Origin: PALSA-612 sp963755155
Lineage (GTDB): Bacteria > Actinomycetota > Thermoleophilia > Gaiellales > Gaiellaceae
Assembly: GCA_963755155.1 (NCBI GenBank)
Contig: CAVWIV010000004.1
Location: forward strand, 248,001 to 312,000
Direction: 5' to 3'
DNA: 64,000 bases
A program made the position numbers and the translations under genes. The notes beneath the pieces are model-generated. The model made no database searches, was not told the DNA's origin, and was given only the letters and a program-made list of their open reading frames with translations. Below are positions 46,667-55,576 of this stretch, piece after piece; position 1 is the first letter of the stretch; each line of letters begins with the position of its first letter.

Positions 46667-47939
46667 GCGGCCGCGCTCCTGATCCGCGCCAGCAGCACGA
46701 CCCAGATCGCGCAGAACACCACGGTGGACGCCAGGACGCCACCCGCCGCCCCTTCGGCGCCCCACTCGCGGCCGAGGACGACGACGAGCGGGATCATCAC
46801 GACCGACTCGACGCCGTGGGCGAGGACGCGCAGGCCCGGCCGGCCGATCGAGACGGGCAGCGACTTCGACCAGCCGAAGACGAACTGGAGCGCGCGCTGC
46901 GAGCAGCACGAGCCGCGCAGCGTCGCTCGCGCCCTCGTAGTCGTCGCCGTAGAGCGTGCCGACGAGCCAGGGCATGAGGATGTAGGCAGGCGGCACGACA
47001 ATCGCCATCATCAGCGCGGCCCAGGAGGTATAGCGCCGGACGCCGGCCAGCACGACGGCCGTCGCCCCGCGCGCCCAGTCGCGCGTTTGCTCGGTGAGCA
47101 TGATCAGCCGCGCCGGCGCGCTCAGGGACGAGAGGCCCTGCTGGGGCGCCTGCGCGATGCGGAAGAACCCGACCTGCACCGGCTTCGAGACGATGCCGAG
47201 CAGGAGCGGCGCCAAGGCGCTGCGCAGCGACACGACACCCGTCGCGAGGCTCGAGTGGAAGACGAAGCGGAGGATGCCGCGTCGATCCTCGCCGAGCCGC
47301 ACCGGGGCGGCGGCGGGGAAGCGGCGGAACGCGGCCAGCGCGACCAGGGCGAGCAGCGCGGTCGCGACCGCCTGGGCGACGACGATGCCCACCACCGCCT
47401 CGGTGACGCCGAAGTGCGCGCCCACGGCGAGCCCCGTCATCCGCAGGCCCATCGACGACGCGAGCAGCCAGGCACGAATGTCGTAGCGCTCGCGGAGGAT
47501 GAGCGCCGCGCTCGCCACTCCCTCGGGGCTCTGGAGGAGCGGCAACGTTGCGGCCACCAGGAACGGGAACATGAGGTCGGTGCCGCCGAAGATCGAGTCC
47601 GCCGCCGGGGCGAGCGCGACGAGGACGATGCCCGCCGCGAGGCCGCCGATGCCCTTGAAAAGCGAGCGCCTGCCGGAAGAGCCGGCGCAGTCGTCCCCAC
47701 GACTCGCCGGCCGTGTAGTCGAACCCGTACTTCACGAGCGCCTCCTCCGCGGTGAGGTCGAGGAGGCTCTGGAAGAAGCCCGTGGCGACGACGACGACGG
47801 CGAGCAGCCCGAAGTCGTCCGGGCCCAGCTGACGCGCGGCGAAGAGCGTTCCGAGGAAGCCGAACGCGACGGAGACGTAGATGCCCGCCGCAGTTGCGGA
47901 ACGGCGCAAGCCGAGGCGTTTGAGCGGCGAGGCCGTCAA
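46663..47939 (-). CDS. wzx: Wzx-type polysaccharide flippase (MOP/MATE-like), two frameshifts
   Basis: About 425 residues with 12-14 expected spans. TTG 47939 opens the first frame: KRLGLRRSATAAGIYVSVAF, ARQLGPDDFGLLAVVVVATG and GFFQSLLDLTAEEALVKYGF, the typical first helices of oligosaccharide flippases. An indel near 47670 moves to a second frame with FPFLVAATLPLLQSPEGVAS and FFRIAQAPQQGLSSLSAPAR. Another near 46895-46905 moves to FVFGWSKSLPVSIGRPGLRV and the last helices ending at TGA 46663. Flips lipid-linked oligosaccharide outward. First gene of the operon, with a TATACT -10 nine bases before its start. Confidence 0.83.
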
Positions 47940-47948
47940 ACGGGGGCC

Positions 47949-47956
47949 AGTATAGT
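47949..47956. promoter_or_regulatory. Overlapping divergent -10 elements (Wzx operon / sulfotransferase operon)
   Basis: The word AGTATAGT holds TATAGT (47951-47956) for the plus strand, eight bases before GTG 47965, and TATACT (47954-47949) for the minus strand, nine bases before TTG 47939. The two boxes share the four bases TATA. This is the second place in the window where one short core serves two divergent units. Confidence 0.65.
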
Positions 47957-47964
47957 GGCCGCCC

Positions 47965-48736
47965 GTGCGCCGGACGATCGATCTCGCCGCGGTGGTCCGC
48001 CCGCGTGAGCGTGTCGCGGACGTGCGCCGGCGAATCGAGAACGCGGGCATCCATCGCTCGTACTTCGTCTGCGGAACGCCACGGACCGGGTCGACGATGC
48101 TGGCCGACGTCCTGGCGAGGTCGGGCGCCGTCGGCCTCGCAACCGAGATCTTCAACCCCGTCGTCGCTCCCCGGGGTCGCCGCGTCCGCGTCGGCGACTA
48201 CCTCGTCGCGTGCACGGGCAAGGCGCGCCGAACGGGCGTCTTCGGCATCAAGCTGTTCTGGACGCACCACGAGTTCTTCCTGCCCCTGCTCAGAGGGTTG
48301 CGCGGATCTGCAGGGCTCACGGATCGCGAGCTGGTCGAAGCCGTCCTTCCCGATCCGCGCTACGTCTGGATCACGCGCGAGGACGAGGTCGCCCAGGCTG
48401 TCTCCTGGTGGCGGGCAAAGACGACGCGCGCGTGGCTCGACGACGATCGGCCGGCGGCAGACGCCATCTTCGACTTCGGCGCGATCGACGAGCGCGTGCG
48501 CCTGGTCTCCGAGCACAACGCACGCTGGCGGGAGTGGTTCGAGGAGAACGAGATCGCGCCGTTCGCAGTCAGCGTACGAGGAGCTCGTCGCCGACCCGGC
48601 CGCCGTCGCCCGGGCGATGCTCGCGTTTCTCGGCGTGGCGGTCGACGGTAGCGTCTCGGGCGAGCTGCACACGCGCCGGCAGGCAGACGAGCTGAGCGAG
48701 GAGTGGATCCGCCGCTACCGGCGGCAGGCCTCATGA
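47965..48736 (+). CDS. Stf0-type sulfotransferase, one frameshift
   Basis: About 256 residues, GTG 47965. SYFVCGTPRTGSTMLADVL is the 5'-phosphosulfate loop for PAPS; GLATEIFNPVV, GVFGIKLFWTHHEFFLPLL and RYVWITREDEVAQAVSWWRA (3'-phosphate site with the conserved R-x4-Q-A-x-S) match the Stf0/trehalose-2-sulfotransferase family. An indel at about 48570 leads to the C-terminus YEELVADPAAVARAMLAFLG. Transfers sulfate to a sugar hydroxyl in the cytoplasm. Heads the plus-strand operon that continues with the ligase-like protein. Confidence 0.87.
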
Positions 48737-50116
48737 ACGGCGGCTCGAGCGCCGAGACGGCCCCGCTGGCGCGCGTCGACGCCATCCCGGCGTCGGTCGT
48801 GCTCGCGGCCGCGATCCCGTTCCTCTTCTTCCACATCGACTTCCAGCCGGGCTTCACGGTGGAGATCGGCTCGCTCTCCGCGCACGCCGTGCTTGTCGGA
48901 CTTCGCCGTGCTCGCGGTGGCCGTGACCGCGCTCGTGGCCGGTGTCCGACACGGCTTCGCGCCGCTCCGCGCGGGGTGGCCCGTCTGGGTCGCCGGCGGC
49001 CTCTTCGTGCTGCTCGTCGGCGCGGCGAGCCTCTACCCGCGGCTGTGGGACGACGCGTACGACGTGTCGACGCACGCGGTGACGGCGGCGAAGTTCGGCG
49101 AGTACGCGCTGCTGGCGCCGGCGGTGCCGCTGCTCGCTGCGGACGGCGCGAGACCTCGAGCTCGTGCTCGGGACGCTCGTCGTCTGGGCGAGCGCGGCGG
49201 CGCTCGTCGGCGTGCTCCAGATCTTCGGCGTCGACATCTTCGACGCGTGGACGCCGGGACGGCGGCAGCCCTCCTTCCTCGGCCACTACGACCTCGCAGC
49301 GCTCTGCGGGGCGGCGCTGCTGCTCGCTCTCGTCGTCCTCGCGCTACGGCCGGCGATCGCGCTGCCGCAGTGGCTGCTCGTCGCTGCCGGCGTCGCGGGC
49401 GCGGTCGGCGTGACGGTGTCCGGCTCGGCGGCCGCCGGGCTCGGCCTCGCCGCGGCGGCCGCCGCTGTGCTGCTCGCCGGCGCGTACCTCCGGCGGCTCA
49501 CCCTCCGGCGGGCGCTCGCGTCCATCGGCATCGTCGGCGCGGTCGCGCTCGGCATCCTCGTCATGCGCGGCGGCGACGTTGACCAGTTCGTGCGCTTCCT
49601 CGGCATCCGCGAGCACGACCCGTCCGCGCAGGAGAACGTCCAGACGTACGTCCAGCGCACGATGCTGGCGTACATCGGCTGGCAGATCTTTCTCGACCAC
49701 CCGATCGTGGGCGCCGGCTGGCAGGCCTCGGGCAAGGAGGAGCAGGTCTACGGCGACTACCTCGATGACGCACGGCGCGAGTTCCCGGACACGCCCACAG
49801 AGGCCTTCCCTTCGCCCGAGCGTCCCTACGGGATCCAGAACGCGTACGTCCAGGCGCTCGCCGATCTCGGCGTGATCGGCTTCGGGCTGCTGCTCGCGAC
49901 GTTCGCCGCCGGCCTCTGGCTCGCCGTGCGCGCCGTCCTCCGTGGTCCACCGCCGGCGGTGCTGCCCGGCGTGCTCGCCGGCGCCTGGCTGCTGCTCGTG
50001 ATGGGGACGTGGACGGCCGTCGGCCTCGTCGCCGGCGTGCCGCTCGACGCCCTCACGTGGATCGCCCTCGGACTGGCCGCAGCCGCAGCGGCAGGAGCGC
50101 AAGCTTGGCCGCGCCT
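48733..50116 (+). CDS. O-antigen ligase/polymerase-like membrane protein (Wzy_C), several frameshifts
   Basis: About 460 residues with 10-12 spans. ATG 48733 overlaps the sulfotransferase stop. The first frame covers IPASVVLAAAIPFLFFHIDF; an indel near 48895 leads to SDFAVLAVAVTALVAGV; another near 49150 leads to LGTLVVWASAAALVGVLQIF. The long outer loop carries QIFLDHPIVGAGW and PYGIQNAYVQALADLGVIGF, the signature of the Wzy_C/WaaL/PglL group. The last frame runs open to 50399 across the next gene, so another indel probably hides a stop near 50114-50116. Polymerises or ligates undecaprenyl-linked glycan outside the membrane. Confidence 0.8.
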
Positions 50117-50824
50117 GAGGCACCCGGCGCCGACCGTCGGCGACCGAAGAAGAGCCGGATCACGTACCACGTGCGCTCGGCGCTGTCGGCCTGGCTCCAG
50201 GCAGAGGCGAAGCGGGCCCACGAGGACTTCGGCCGCCGCTACCGCGTGCTCGACGTCGGCTCCGGCATCAAGCCGTACGCGCCGTTCTTCGAGCCGTACG
50301 CCGACAGCTACGTCGGCGTCGACATCGGTAACCCCGCCGCCGACCTCGAGGGCTCTGCGGAGGCATTGCCGGTGGAGGACGGCTCCTTCGACCTCGTGAT
50401 CTCGACGCAGGTGCTCGAGCACGTGGAGGATCCAGTGCAGGCGGTCCGGGAGTTCCACCGCGTGACCTCGCCCGGCGGGCGCGTGCTCGCGTCCACGCAC
50501 GGCGTCCAGGTCTACCACCCGTCGCCCACGGACTACTGGCGCTGGACGCACGCCGGGCTCTCGTTGCTGTTCGAGCGGAGCGCCGCTTGGGAGGCTGTGC
50601 AGGTGACGCCCGTCGGCGGCGCAGCGACTTGCCTGGCGTCCAACTCGGCCGTGTACGTCGACCTGCTCTTCCGCAAGGCACACCTCAAGCCGCTCGCGCT
50701 CGCGTCGGTGTGGACGCTCAACTCCCTCGGCGCTCTCGTCGACCGGGCGGTACCCTCGTTGCGCGAGCCGATCCCCGGCTCCCTGCACCTCAACTTCCAC
50801 GTGGTCGCCGACAAGCCGAGATGA
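50105..50824 (+). CDS. SAM-dependent methyltransferase
   Basis: 239 residues from TTG 50105. Motif I is YRVLDVGSGIKPYAPFFEPY, motif II SYVGVDIGNPAADLEG, then DGSFDLVISTQVLEHVEDP and GRVLASTHGVQVYHPSPTDY, followed by YWRWTHAGLSLLFERS. This is the small methyltransferase type common in polysaccharide clusters. The upstream boundary is uncertain because of the indels in the ligase-like gene; the TTG is the likeliest start by position. Its TGA overlaps the ATG of the epimerase. Substrate unknown. Confidence 0.8.
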   Translation: MAAPEAPGADRRRPKKSRITYHVRSALSAWLQAEAKRAHEDFGRRYRVLDVGSGIKPYAPFFEPYADSYVGVDIGNPAADLEGSAEALPVEDGSFDLVISTQVLEHVEDPVQAVREFHRVTSPGGRVLASTHGVQVYHPSPTDYWRWTHAGLSLLFERSAAWEAVQVTPVGGAATCLASNSAVYVDLLFRKAHLKPLALASVWTLNSLGALVDRAVPSLREPIPGSLHLNFHVVADKPR

Positions 50825-51741
50825 CAGTCCTCGTAACGGGCGGCGCGGGCTTCATCGGCTCGAACCTCGTGCAGGCGCTGCTCGAGCGCGGCGACGAGGT
50901 GCGCGTGCTCGACAACTTCTCGACCGGCCGCCGCGGGAACCTCGACGGGCTCGACGTGGAGCTGATCGAGGGCGAGCTGCGGAGCTACGAGCGCGTCCAC
51001 GCTGCGGTTCGCGGCTGCGAGCTCGTCTTCCACCAGGGCGCGCTCGGCTCGGTTCCGCGCTCCGTCCAGGACCCGCTGACGACAAGCGCCGTGAACGTCG
51101 AGGGCACGCTGAACGTCCTGCTCGCCGCGCGCGATGCGGGTGTCCGCCGCGTGGTCTTCGCATCGTCGTCTTCGGTCTACGGCAACGCCGACGAGCTGCC
51201 CCTGCGCGAGTCGATGGCGCCCGACCCGATCTCGCCGTACGGCGTGGCGAAGCTCGCGGCGGAGCGCTACTGCGTCAGCTTCAGCCGCGTCTATGACTTC
51301 GAAACGGTCGTGCTCCGCTACTTCAACGTCTTCGGGCCGCGGCAGGATCCGGCGTCGCAGTACGCAGCTGTCGTGCCGCTCTTCATCACTGCCGTTGCCG
51401 CGGGAGAGCCCGTGAGGATCTACGACGACGGTGAGCAGTCCCGGGACTTCACGTTCGTCGACAACGTCGTCGCCGCCAACCTGCGCGCGGCCGACGCGGG
51501 GGACGCCGCGAAGGGAAGGATCTTCAACGTCTCCGCGGGCACGCCGACGACCGTCAATGAGCTTGCGGAGACGATCGCGCGGTTGCTCGGCAAGCCGCTC
51601 GAGAGGACGTATCTACCGCCCCGGGCGGGTGACCTCCGCAACTCGTGGGCGGATCCGAGCGACGCCCGCGAAGTGCTCGACTGGGAGCCGCACGTGGGAC
51701 TCGAGGACGGTCTGCGCCGGACGATCGAAAGTCTTGCCTGA
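50821..51741 (+). CDS. NAD-dependent C4-epimerase, WbpP/GalE-like
   Basis: 306 residues, intact. VLVTGGAGFIGSNLVQALLE is the NAD loop; GALGSVPRSVQDPLTTSAVN is a segment shared with WbpP/TviC UDP-GlcNAc(A) 4-epimerases; FASSSSVYGNADELPLRESM and SPYGVAKLAAERYC give the catalytic Ser and YxxxK. DGEQSRDFTFVDNVVAANL and a C-terminal DLRNSWADPSDAREVLDWEP complete the family pattern. Likely interconverts UDP-GlcNAc/UDP-GalNAc or their uronate forms. Overlaps neighbours on both sides, so part of the sulfotransferase operon. Confidence 0.87.
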   Translation: MTVLVTGGAGFIGSNLVQALLERGDEVRVLDNFSTGRRGNLDGLDVELIEGELRSYERVHAAVRGCELVFHQGALGSVPRSVQDPLTTSAVNVEGTLNVLLAARDAGVRRVVFASSSSVYGNADELPLRESMAPDPISPYGVAKLAAERYCVSFSRVYDFETVVLRYFNVFGPRQDPASQYAAVVPLFITAVAAGEPVRIYDDGEQSRDFTFVDNVVAANLRAADAGDAAKGRIFNVSAGTPTTVNELAETIARLLGKPLERTYLPPRAGDLRNSWADPSDAREVLDWEPHVGLEDGLRRTIESLA

Positions 51742-52916
51742 GCCCATCAGGGTCCTCAGGGTCATTGCCAGGCTGAACAAGGGCGGGCCGGCGCTCCATG
51801 TCGCGTACCTGTCCGCCGGCCTCGAAGAGCGCGGCTACGAGACAACGCTCGTCGCCGGGTCGCTCGCGCGCGGGGAGGGCTCGATGGCATACGTCGCAAA
51901 GCGGAAGGGCGTCGAGGTCGTCGCGCTGCCCGATCTCCACCGCGAGATCTCGCCGCTGCACGATCTCCGGGCCGCGCACCGGCTTGCCGCGCTCATCCGC
52001 CGGCTGCGTCCGCACATCCTGCACACGCACACCGCGAAAGCGGGCGCTGTCGGCCGCACGGCCTCCTTGCTCGCCCGTGACGCACGCCCGCCGATCGTCG
52101 TGCACACCTTCCACGGCCACGTCCTCCGCGGCTACTTCGGGCCTGTCAGCTCCGGCTTCTTCCGGATGCTCGAGCGGTCTCTCGCGTCCACGACGACGGC
52201 GCTCGTCGCGGTGAGCCCGGAGGTCCGCGACGACCTCGTCGCGCTCGGCGTCGCACCGCGGGAGAAGTTCACCGTGATCCGCCTTGGTGTCGAGCTCGAG
52301 GAGCGCGTCAACGCGTCGCCGGAGACCAGGGCGAGGGCGCGGCGGATGATGGGCATCCCCGACGAGCGCTTCACGGTCGGCTGGATCGGCCGCATGACCG
52401 CGCGTCAAGCGCACCGACGACATCGTCCTCGCCTTCAAGGAGCTCCTGGGCAGCGGCGCCGACGCCTGCCTGTGCCTCGTCGGCGACGGCCCGGACCGCG
52501 AGGCGACCGAGCGGCTCGCGCACGACCTCGGGGTCATGGAGCGCTGCCTCTTCCTCGGCTACCAGGACGACGTGGCGCCGTTCTACGCGGCGTTCGACGC
52601 GCTCGTGCTGCCGTCGGCGAACGAGGGCACGCCGGTCAGCGTGATCGAGGCGCTCGCGGGCGGGCGGCCCGTCGTGGCGACGCGTGTCGGCGGCGTCCCG
52701 GACGTCGTTCGCGACGGCATCGACGGGCTTTCTCGTCGAGCCGGGTGACATCGGACGCGCTCGCCGAACGCCTCGGACGGCTGGCCGCAGACCCTGCGCT
52801 GGCCGCGCGGATGGGTGAAGCCGGCCGCGCGCGAGTGCTCGAGCGCTACTCGGTGGAACGCCTCGATCGGCGACGTGGACGCGCTCTACAAGAAGCTGCT
52901 CGCCGAGAAGGCCTAG
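51734..52916 (+). CDS. Family 4 glycosyltransferase, several frameshifts
   Basis: About 390 residues. TTG 51734 overlaps the epimerase stop. The first frame has RVLRVIARLNKGGPALHVAY, ILHTHTAKAGAVGRTASLLA, VVHTFHGHVLRGYFGPVSSG and TALVAVSPEVRDDLVALGVA. An indel at about 52403 leads to TDDIVLAFKELLGSGADACL, LFLGYQDDVAPFYAAFDALV and the E-x7-E of EGTPVSVIEALAGGRPVVAT. Shifts near 52730, 52751 and 52868 are needed to reach the tail VDALYKKLLAEKA and TAG 52916. This group includes CapM/WbnH-like GalNAc transferases. Ends tail to tail with uxs through CTAG. Confidence 0.82.
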
Positions 52917-53848
52917 CCGACGGGCGTACGTGAGGCCGCGGCGATCAGTCGGCGCAGCCCCTCTTCCAGCGGCACCTCAGGCTCCCAGCCGAGCACTTGC
53001 TGGGCGCGCGTGATGTCCGGCTGGCGTACCTGCGGATCGTCGACGGGCAGCGCCTCGAAGACGATCGGGCTCGACGACTCCGTCACCTTGAGCACCGTGT
53101 TCGCGAGCTCGAGCAGCGTGAACTCGTCGGGGTTGCCGATGTTGACCGGCAGGTGCTCATCGCTCGTCGCGAGCAGGTAGAGCCCGCGGATGAGATCGTC
53201 CACGTAGCAAAAGCTCCGCGTCTGCGAGCCGTCGCCGAATACCGTCAGCGGCTCGCCGGCGAGCGCCTGGCGAACAAAGGTCGGGATCGCGCGGCCGTCG
53301 TGCGCGCGCATCCGCGGGCCGTACGTGTTGAAGATGCGGACGATCGACGTGTTCACGCCCTGCTGGCCGTGGTACGCCATCGTCAGCGCCTCGCCGTAGC
53401 GCTTCGCCTCGTCGTAGACGCCGCGCGGCCCGATCGGGTTGACGTTCCCCCAGTAGCTCTCGGGCTGCGGGTGCACGAGCGGGTCGCCGTAGACCTCGCT
53501 CGTCGACGCGAGGAGGAACCGCGCGCGCTTGAGCTTCGCGAGGCCGAGCGCGTGGTGCGTCCCGTACGAGCCGACCTTCAGCGAGTGGAGCGGCTGGCGG
53601 AGGTAGTCGATCGGGCTCGCGAGCGCGGCGAGGTGGTAGACGAACTCCACCGGCCCGTCGATCGCGACGTGCTCCGTGACGTCGTGGTTCAGGAAGAGGA
53701 AGTCGTCCGAGCGGATGTGCTCGAGGTTCTCGAGCGAGCTCGTTTCGAGGTTGTCGACGCAGATCACGCGGTGCCCCTCCGCGAGCAGGTAGTCGCAGAG
53801 ATGCGAGCCGAGGAACCCGGCTCCGCCGGTGACGACGCAGGTGCTCAT
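52913..53848 (-). CDS. uxs: UDP-glucuronate decarboxylase (UDP-xylose synthase)
   Basis: 311 residues, intact. CVVTGGAGFLGSHLCDYLLA, VYHLAALASPIDYLRQPLHS, LLASTSEVYGDPLVHPQPES and GVYDEAKRYGEALTMAYHGQ are diagnostic of Uxs; the catalytic Tyr/Lys are in YDEAK and the PESYWGNVNPIG loop distinguishes it from epimerases. Converts UDP-glucuronate to UDP-xylose with enzyme-bound NAD. ATG 53848 lies seven bases after TAGAGT. It is its own unit. No UDP-glucose dehydrogenase is in the window, so the precursor comes from elsewhere. Confidence 0.93.
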   Translation of the reverse strand: MSTCVVTGGAGFLGSHLCDYLLAEGHRVICVDNLETSSLENLEHIRSDDFLFLNHDVTEHVAIDGPVEFVYHLAALASPIDYLRQPLHSLKVGSYGTHHALGLAKLKRARFLLASTSEVYGDPLVHPQPESYWGNVNPIGPRGVYDEAKRYGEALTMAYHGQQGVNTSIVRIFNTYGPRMRAHDGRAIPTFVRQALAGEPLTVFGDGSQTRSFCYVDDLIRGLYLLATSDEHLPVNIGNPDEFTLLELANTVLKVTESSSPIVFEALPVDDPQVRQPDITRAQQVLGWEPEVPLEEGLRRLIAAASRTPVG

Positions 53849-53855
53849 CGATCGA

Positions 53856-53861
53856 ACTCTA
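53856..53861 (-). promoter_or_regulatory. -10 box of uxs, leaderless
   Basis: TAGAGT followed by seven bases and ATG 53848, with no ribosome binding site between. Confidence 0.55.
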
Positions 53862-53912
53862 GCCCGCCACAGTTCGCGTTCTGTTAGCGCAACTCCTTGT
53901 CGTGCGCTGGGA

Positions 53913-53943
53913 TACGTTACGCCGTCATCGACAAGGAGGAACC
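53913..53943 (+). promoter_or_regulatory. Promoter and strong ribosome binding site of the collagen-like gene
   Basis: TACGTT (53913-53918) fits a -10 box, followed by a leader with AAGGAGGA five to twelve bases before ATG 53944. This is the one unit in the window with a classical leader and Shine-Dalgarno sequence, in contrast to the leaderless units around it. Confidence 0.55.
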
Positions 53944-54590
53944 ATGGAGCTCTCGACTCGGCAGGCGTTCGCTGTTCGCTGGCGGCCGCACTGGCCCTAC
54001 TCGCCGCCGGAGGTCTCGCCTACGCGGCAATCCCAGACGCGGGCGGCGTTATTCGCGGTTGCTACAAGCCCAACGTCGGTCCCGGGAACCTGCGCGTGAT
54101 CGACACCGCGAAGGGACAGCATTGTGCGGCGAACGAGCACGCGCTCAACTGGAACCAGACGGGGCCATCGGGACCGTCCGGGCCAACCGGGCCGGCGGGC
54201 ACTGCCGGGCCGACGGTGTTGCTGCAGGGGTTCTCGGATGAGATCGAGGACTCGGACACAACCGTCATCAGTCACACGGTGACGGGCGCGCAAGCCGGAC
54301 TGACGATTCTCACCTCGTCAGTTCGTGGCGCGAGATCAGAACGGAGCGAGCGGCGGAAGCACCGCCGGCGAGTGTTCGATATTCGTCAACGGAATTGGCA
54401 AGTTGCGTCAGTTCGAATGTCAGCGACAACGGCGGCAGCGGTTTTGGGAACACCGCGTCAGCGACGATCATCGACCGCCTCATGCTCGCCACCGATGACG
54501 TGGTCCAAGTCAGGTGCGAGGTCGCAACGGGTGATGAAGACGAGGCCAGCTGTCATCGCGCAGCTCCTCCTCGAGCGCGTCAACAGCTGA
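53944..54590 (+). CDS. Secreted collagen-like (GPx repeat) protein, several frameshifts
   Basis: About 215 residues. ATG 53944 follows a strong Shine-Dalgarno. After an indel within the first 15 codons comes a signal-like helix AAALALLAAGGLAYAAIPDA, then GGVIRGCYKPNVGPGNLRVI and HALNWNQTGPSGPSGPTGPA. The last is a short run of Gly-Pro-x triplets. The Cys-Tyr / Leu-Arg-Val-Ile / Trp-Asn-Gln pattern followed by GPx repeats recurs in exported Thermoleophilia proteins. Beyond residue 115 about three further shifts are needed to follow FVARDQNGASGGS, SSNVSDNGGSGFGNTASATI and VIAQLLLERVNS. Surface or matrix structural role is inferred. Confidence 0.72.
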
Positions 54591-54605
54591 GCATTCCGAG
54601 GCAGG

Positions 54606-54628
54606 GGGGCGCGCCTCCGGGCGGCCCC
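54606..54628. terminator. GC-rich hairpin between convergent genes
   Basis: GGGGC(g)CGCC - TCCG - GGCGGCCCC forms a stem with one bulged base, between the TGA at 54590 and the opposing stop at 54637. There is no T tract on either side, so the terminator call is tentative. Confidence 0.35.
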
Positions 54629-54636
54629 GCTCTGGC

Positions 54637-55573
54637 CTAGCGCAGGTCCTTGTTGCGCTCGAGGTCGAACCACATGGCAAACAGCGTGAACTGCGAGCCG
54701 AACAGCAACAACAGCGCCACGAGCACGACCGTGGCCGGCGGGATCGGGTTGCCCAGGATCCGCAGCACGACCTCCGCGATCCCGAGCCCGAGCCCGGCGA
54801 CGAACATCGCGATCCCGAACACGTAGAAGAACACGAGCGGGTGGAAGTCGCGGATCACGTACTTCTGCCACATGCGCCAGAAGAACGCCTTGAGCAGCAA
54901 CCACGAGATCGCCGGGATCACGCGCGAGTAGCGGATGCCCGACTGCTCGCCGACGTTGTAGACGGGCCGCGACGGCACGTCGCGCACACGCGCCTCGACG
55001 ACGTTGAGGTGCACGAGCATGTCGTTGGGGAAGCCGTAGCGCGGGTAGATCCGGTCGAGGTCGAGCCGTTCGAGCGTCGCGAGCGAGACCGCAGTGAAGC
55101 CGGACTGCGAGTCGGCGACGTGCCAGTAGCCGGACGCGATCTTCGTCAGCAGGCTCAGCATCGCGTTGCCGAGATAGCGCGCGTGCGGGAATCAGCTGCC
55201 AGGCCTCGCCCGAGACGAGCCGGTTCGCCTTCGCGTAGTCGGCGTCGCCGTCGACGACGGGCCGCGCGATGGCCTCGAGCTCGTCCGGCGGCATCTGGTT
55301 GTCGGCCGCCATCACGCACGTGACGTCCACGCGGTCGACGATGGCCTGCCGATAGCCGGTGACGATCGCGGCGCCCACGCCGCGGTTCTGCTCGTGGCGG
55401 ATGAGCTGAACACGACCGTCTCCCGCTGCGACCACAGCCGTGCCGTCCTTCGACGCGTCGTCCACGACGTAGATGCGGTCGACGAACTCGGGGATGCCCG
55501 CCAGCGTCTCCGGAAGCAGCTTCTCCTCGTCGTACGCGGGAACGACGACGGCTACGTTCTTGCCGTCGAGCAT
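54637..55573 (-). CDS. Family 2 glycosyltransferase with two C-terminal membrane spans, one frameshift
   Basis: About 312 residues. ATG 55573 begins MLDGKNVAVVVPAYDEEKLL; VDDASKDGTAVVAAGDGRVQ and TCVMAADNQMPPDELEAIAR (DxD position changed to ADN) follow. An indel at about 55185 leads to MLSLLTKIASGYWHVADSQS, GFTAVSLATLERLDLDRIYP and two helices at the C-terminus (VFFYVFGIAMFVAGLGLGIA, VVLVALLLLFGSQFTLFAMW). A DPM/DPG-synthase-like enzyme that probably makes a polyprenyl-phosphate sugar and feeds the GT-C proteins. Last gene of the operon starting at 59779. Confidence 0.83.
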
Positions 55574-55576
55574 TGC

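Noticed and set aside
54606..54628. A strong rho-independent terminator for the collagen-like gene.
   Set aside because: The stem is convincing but has a bulge and no T tract on either strand, so it was listed only as a tentative hairpin.
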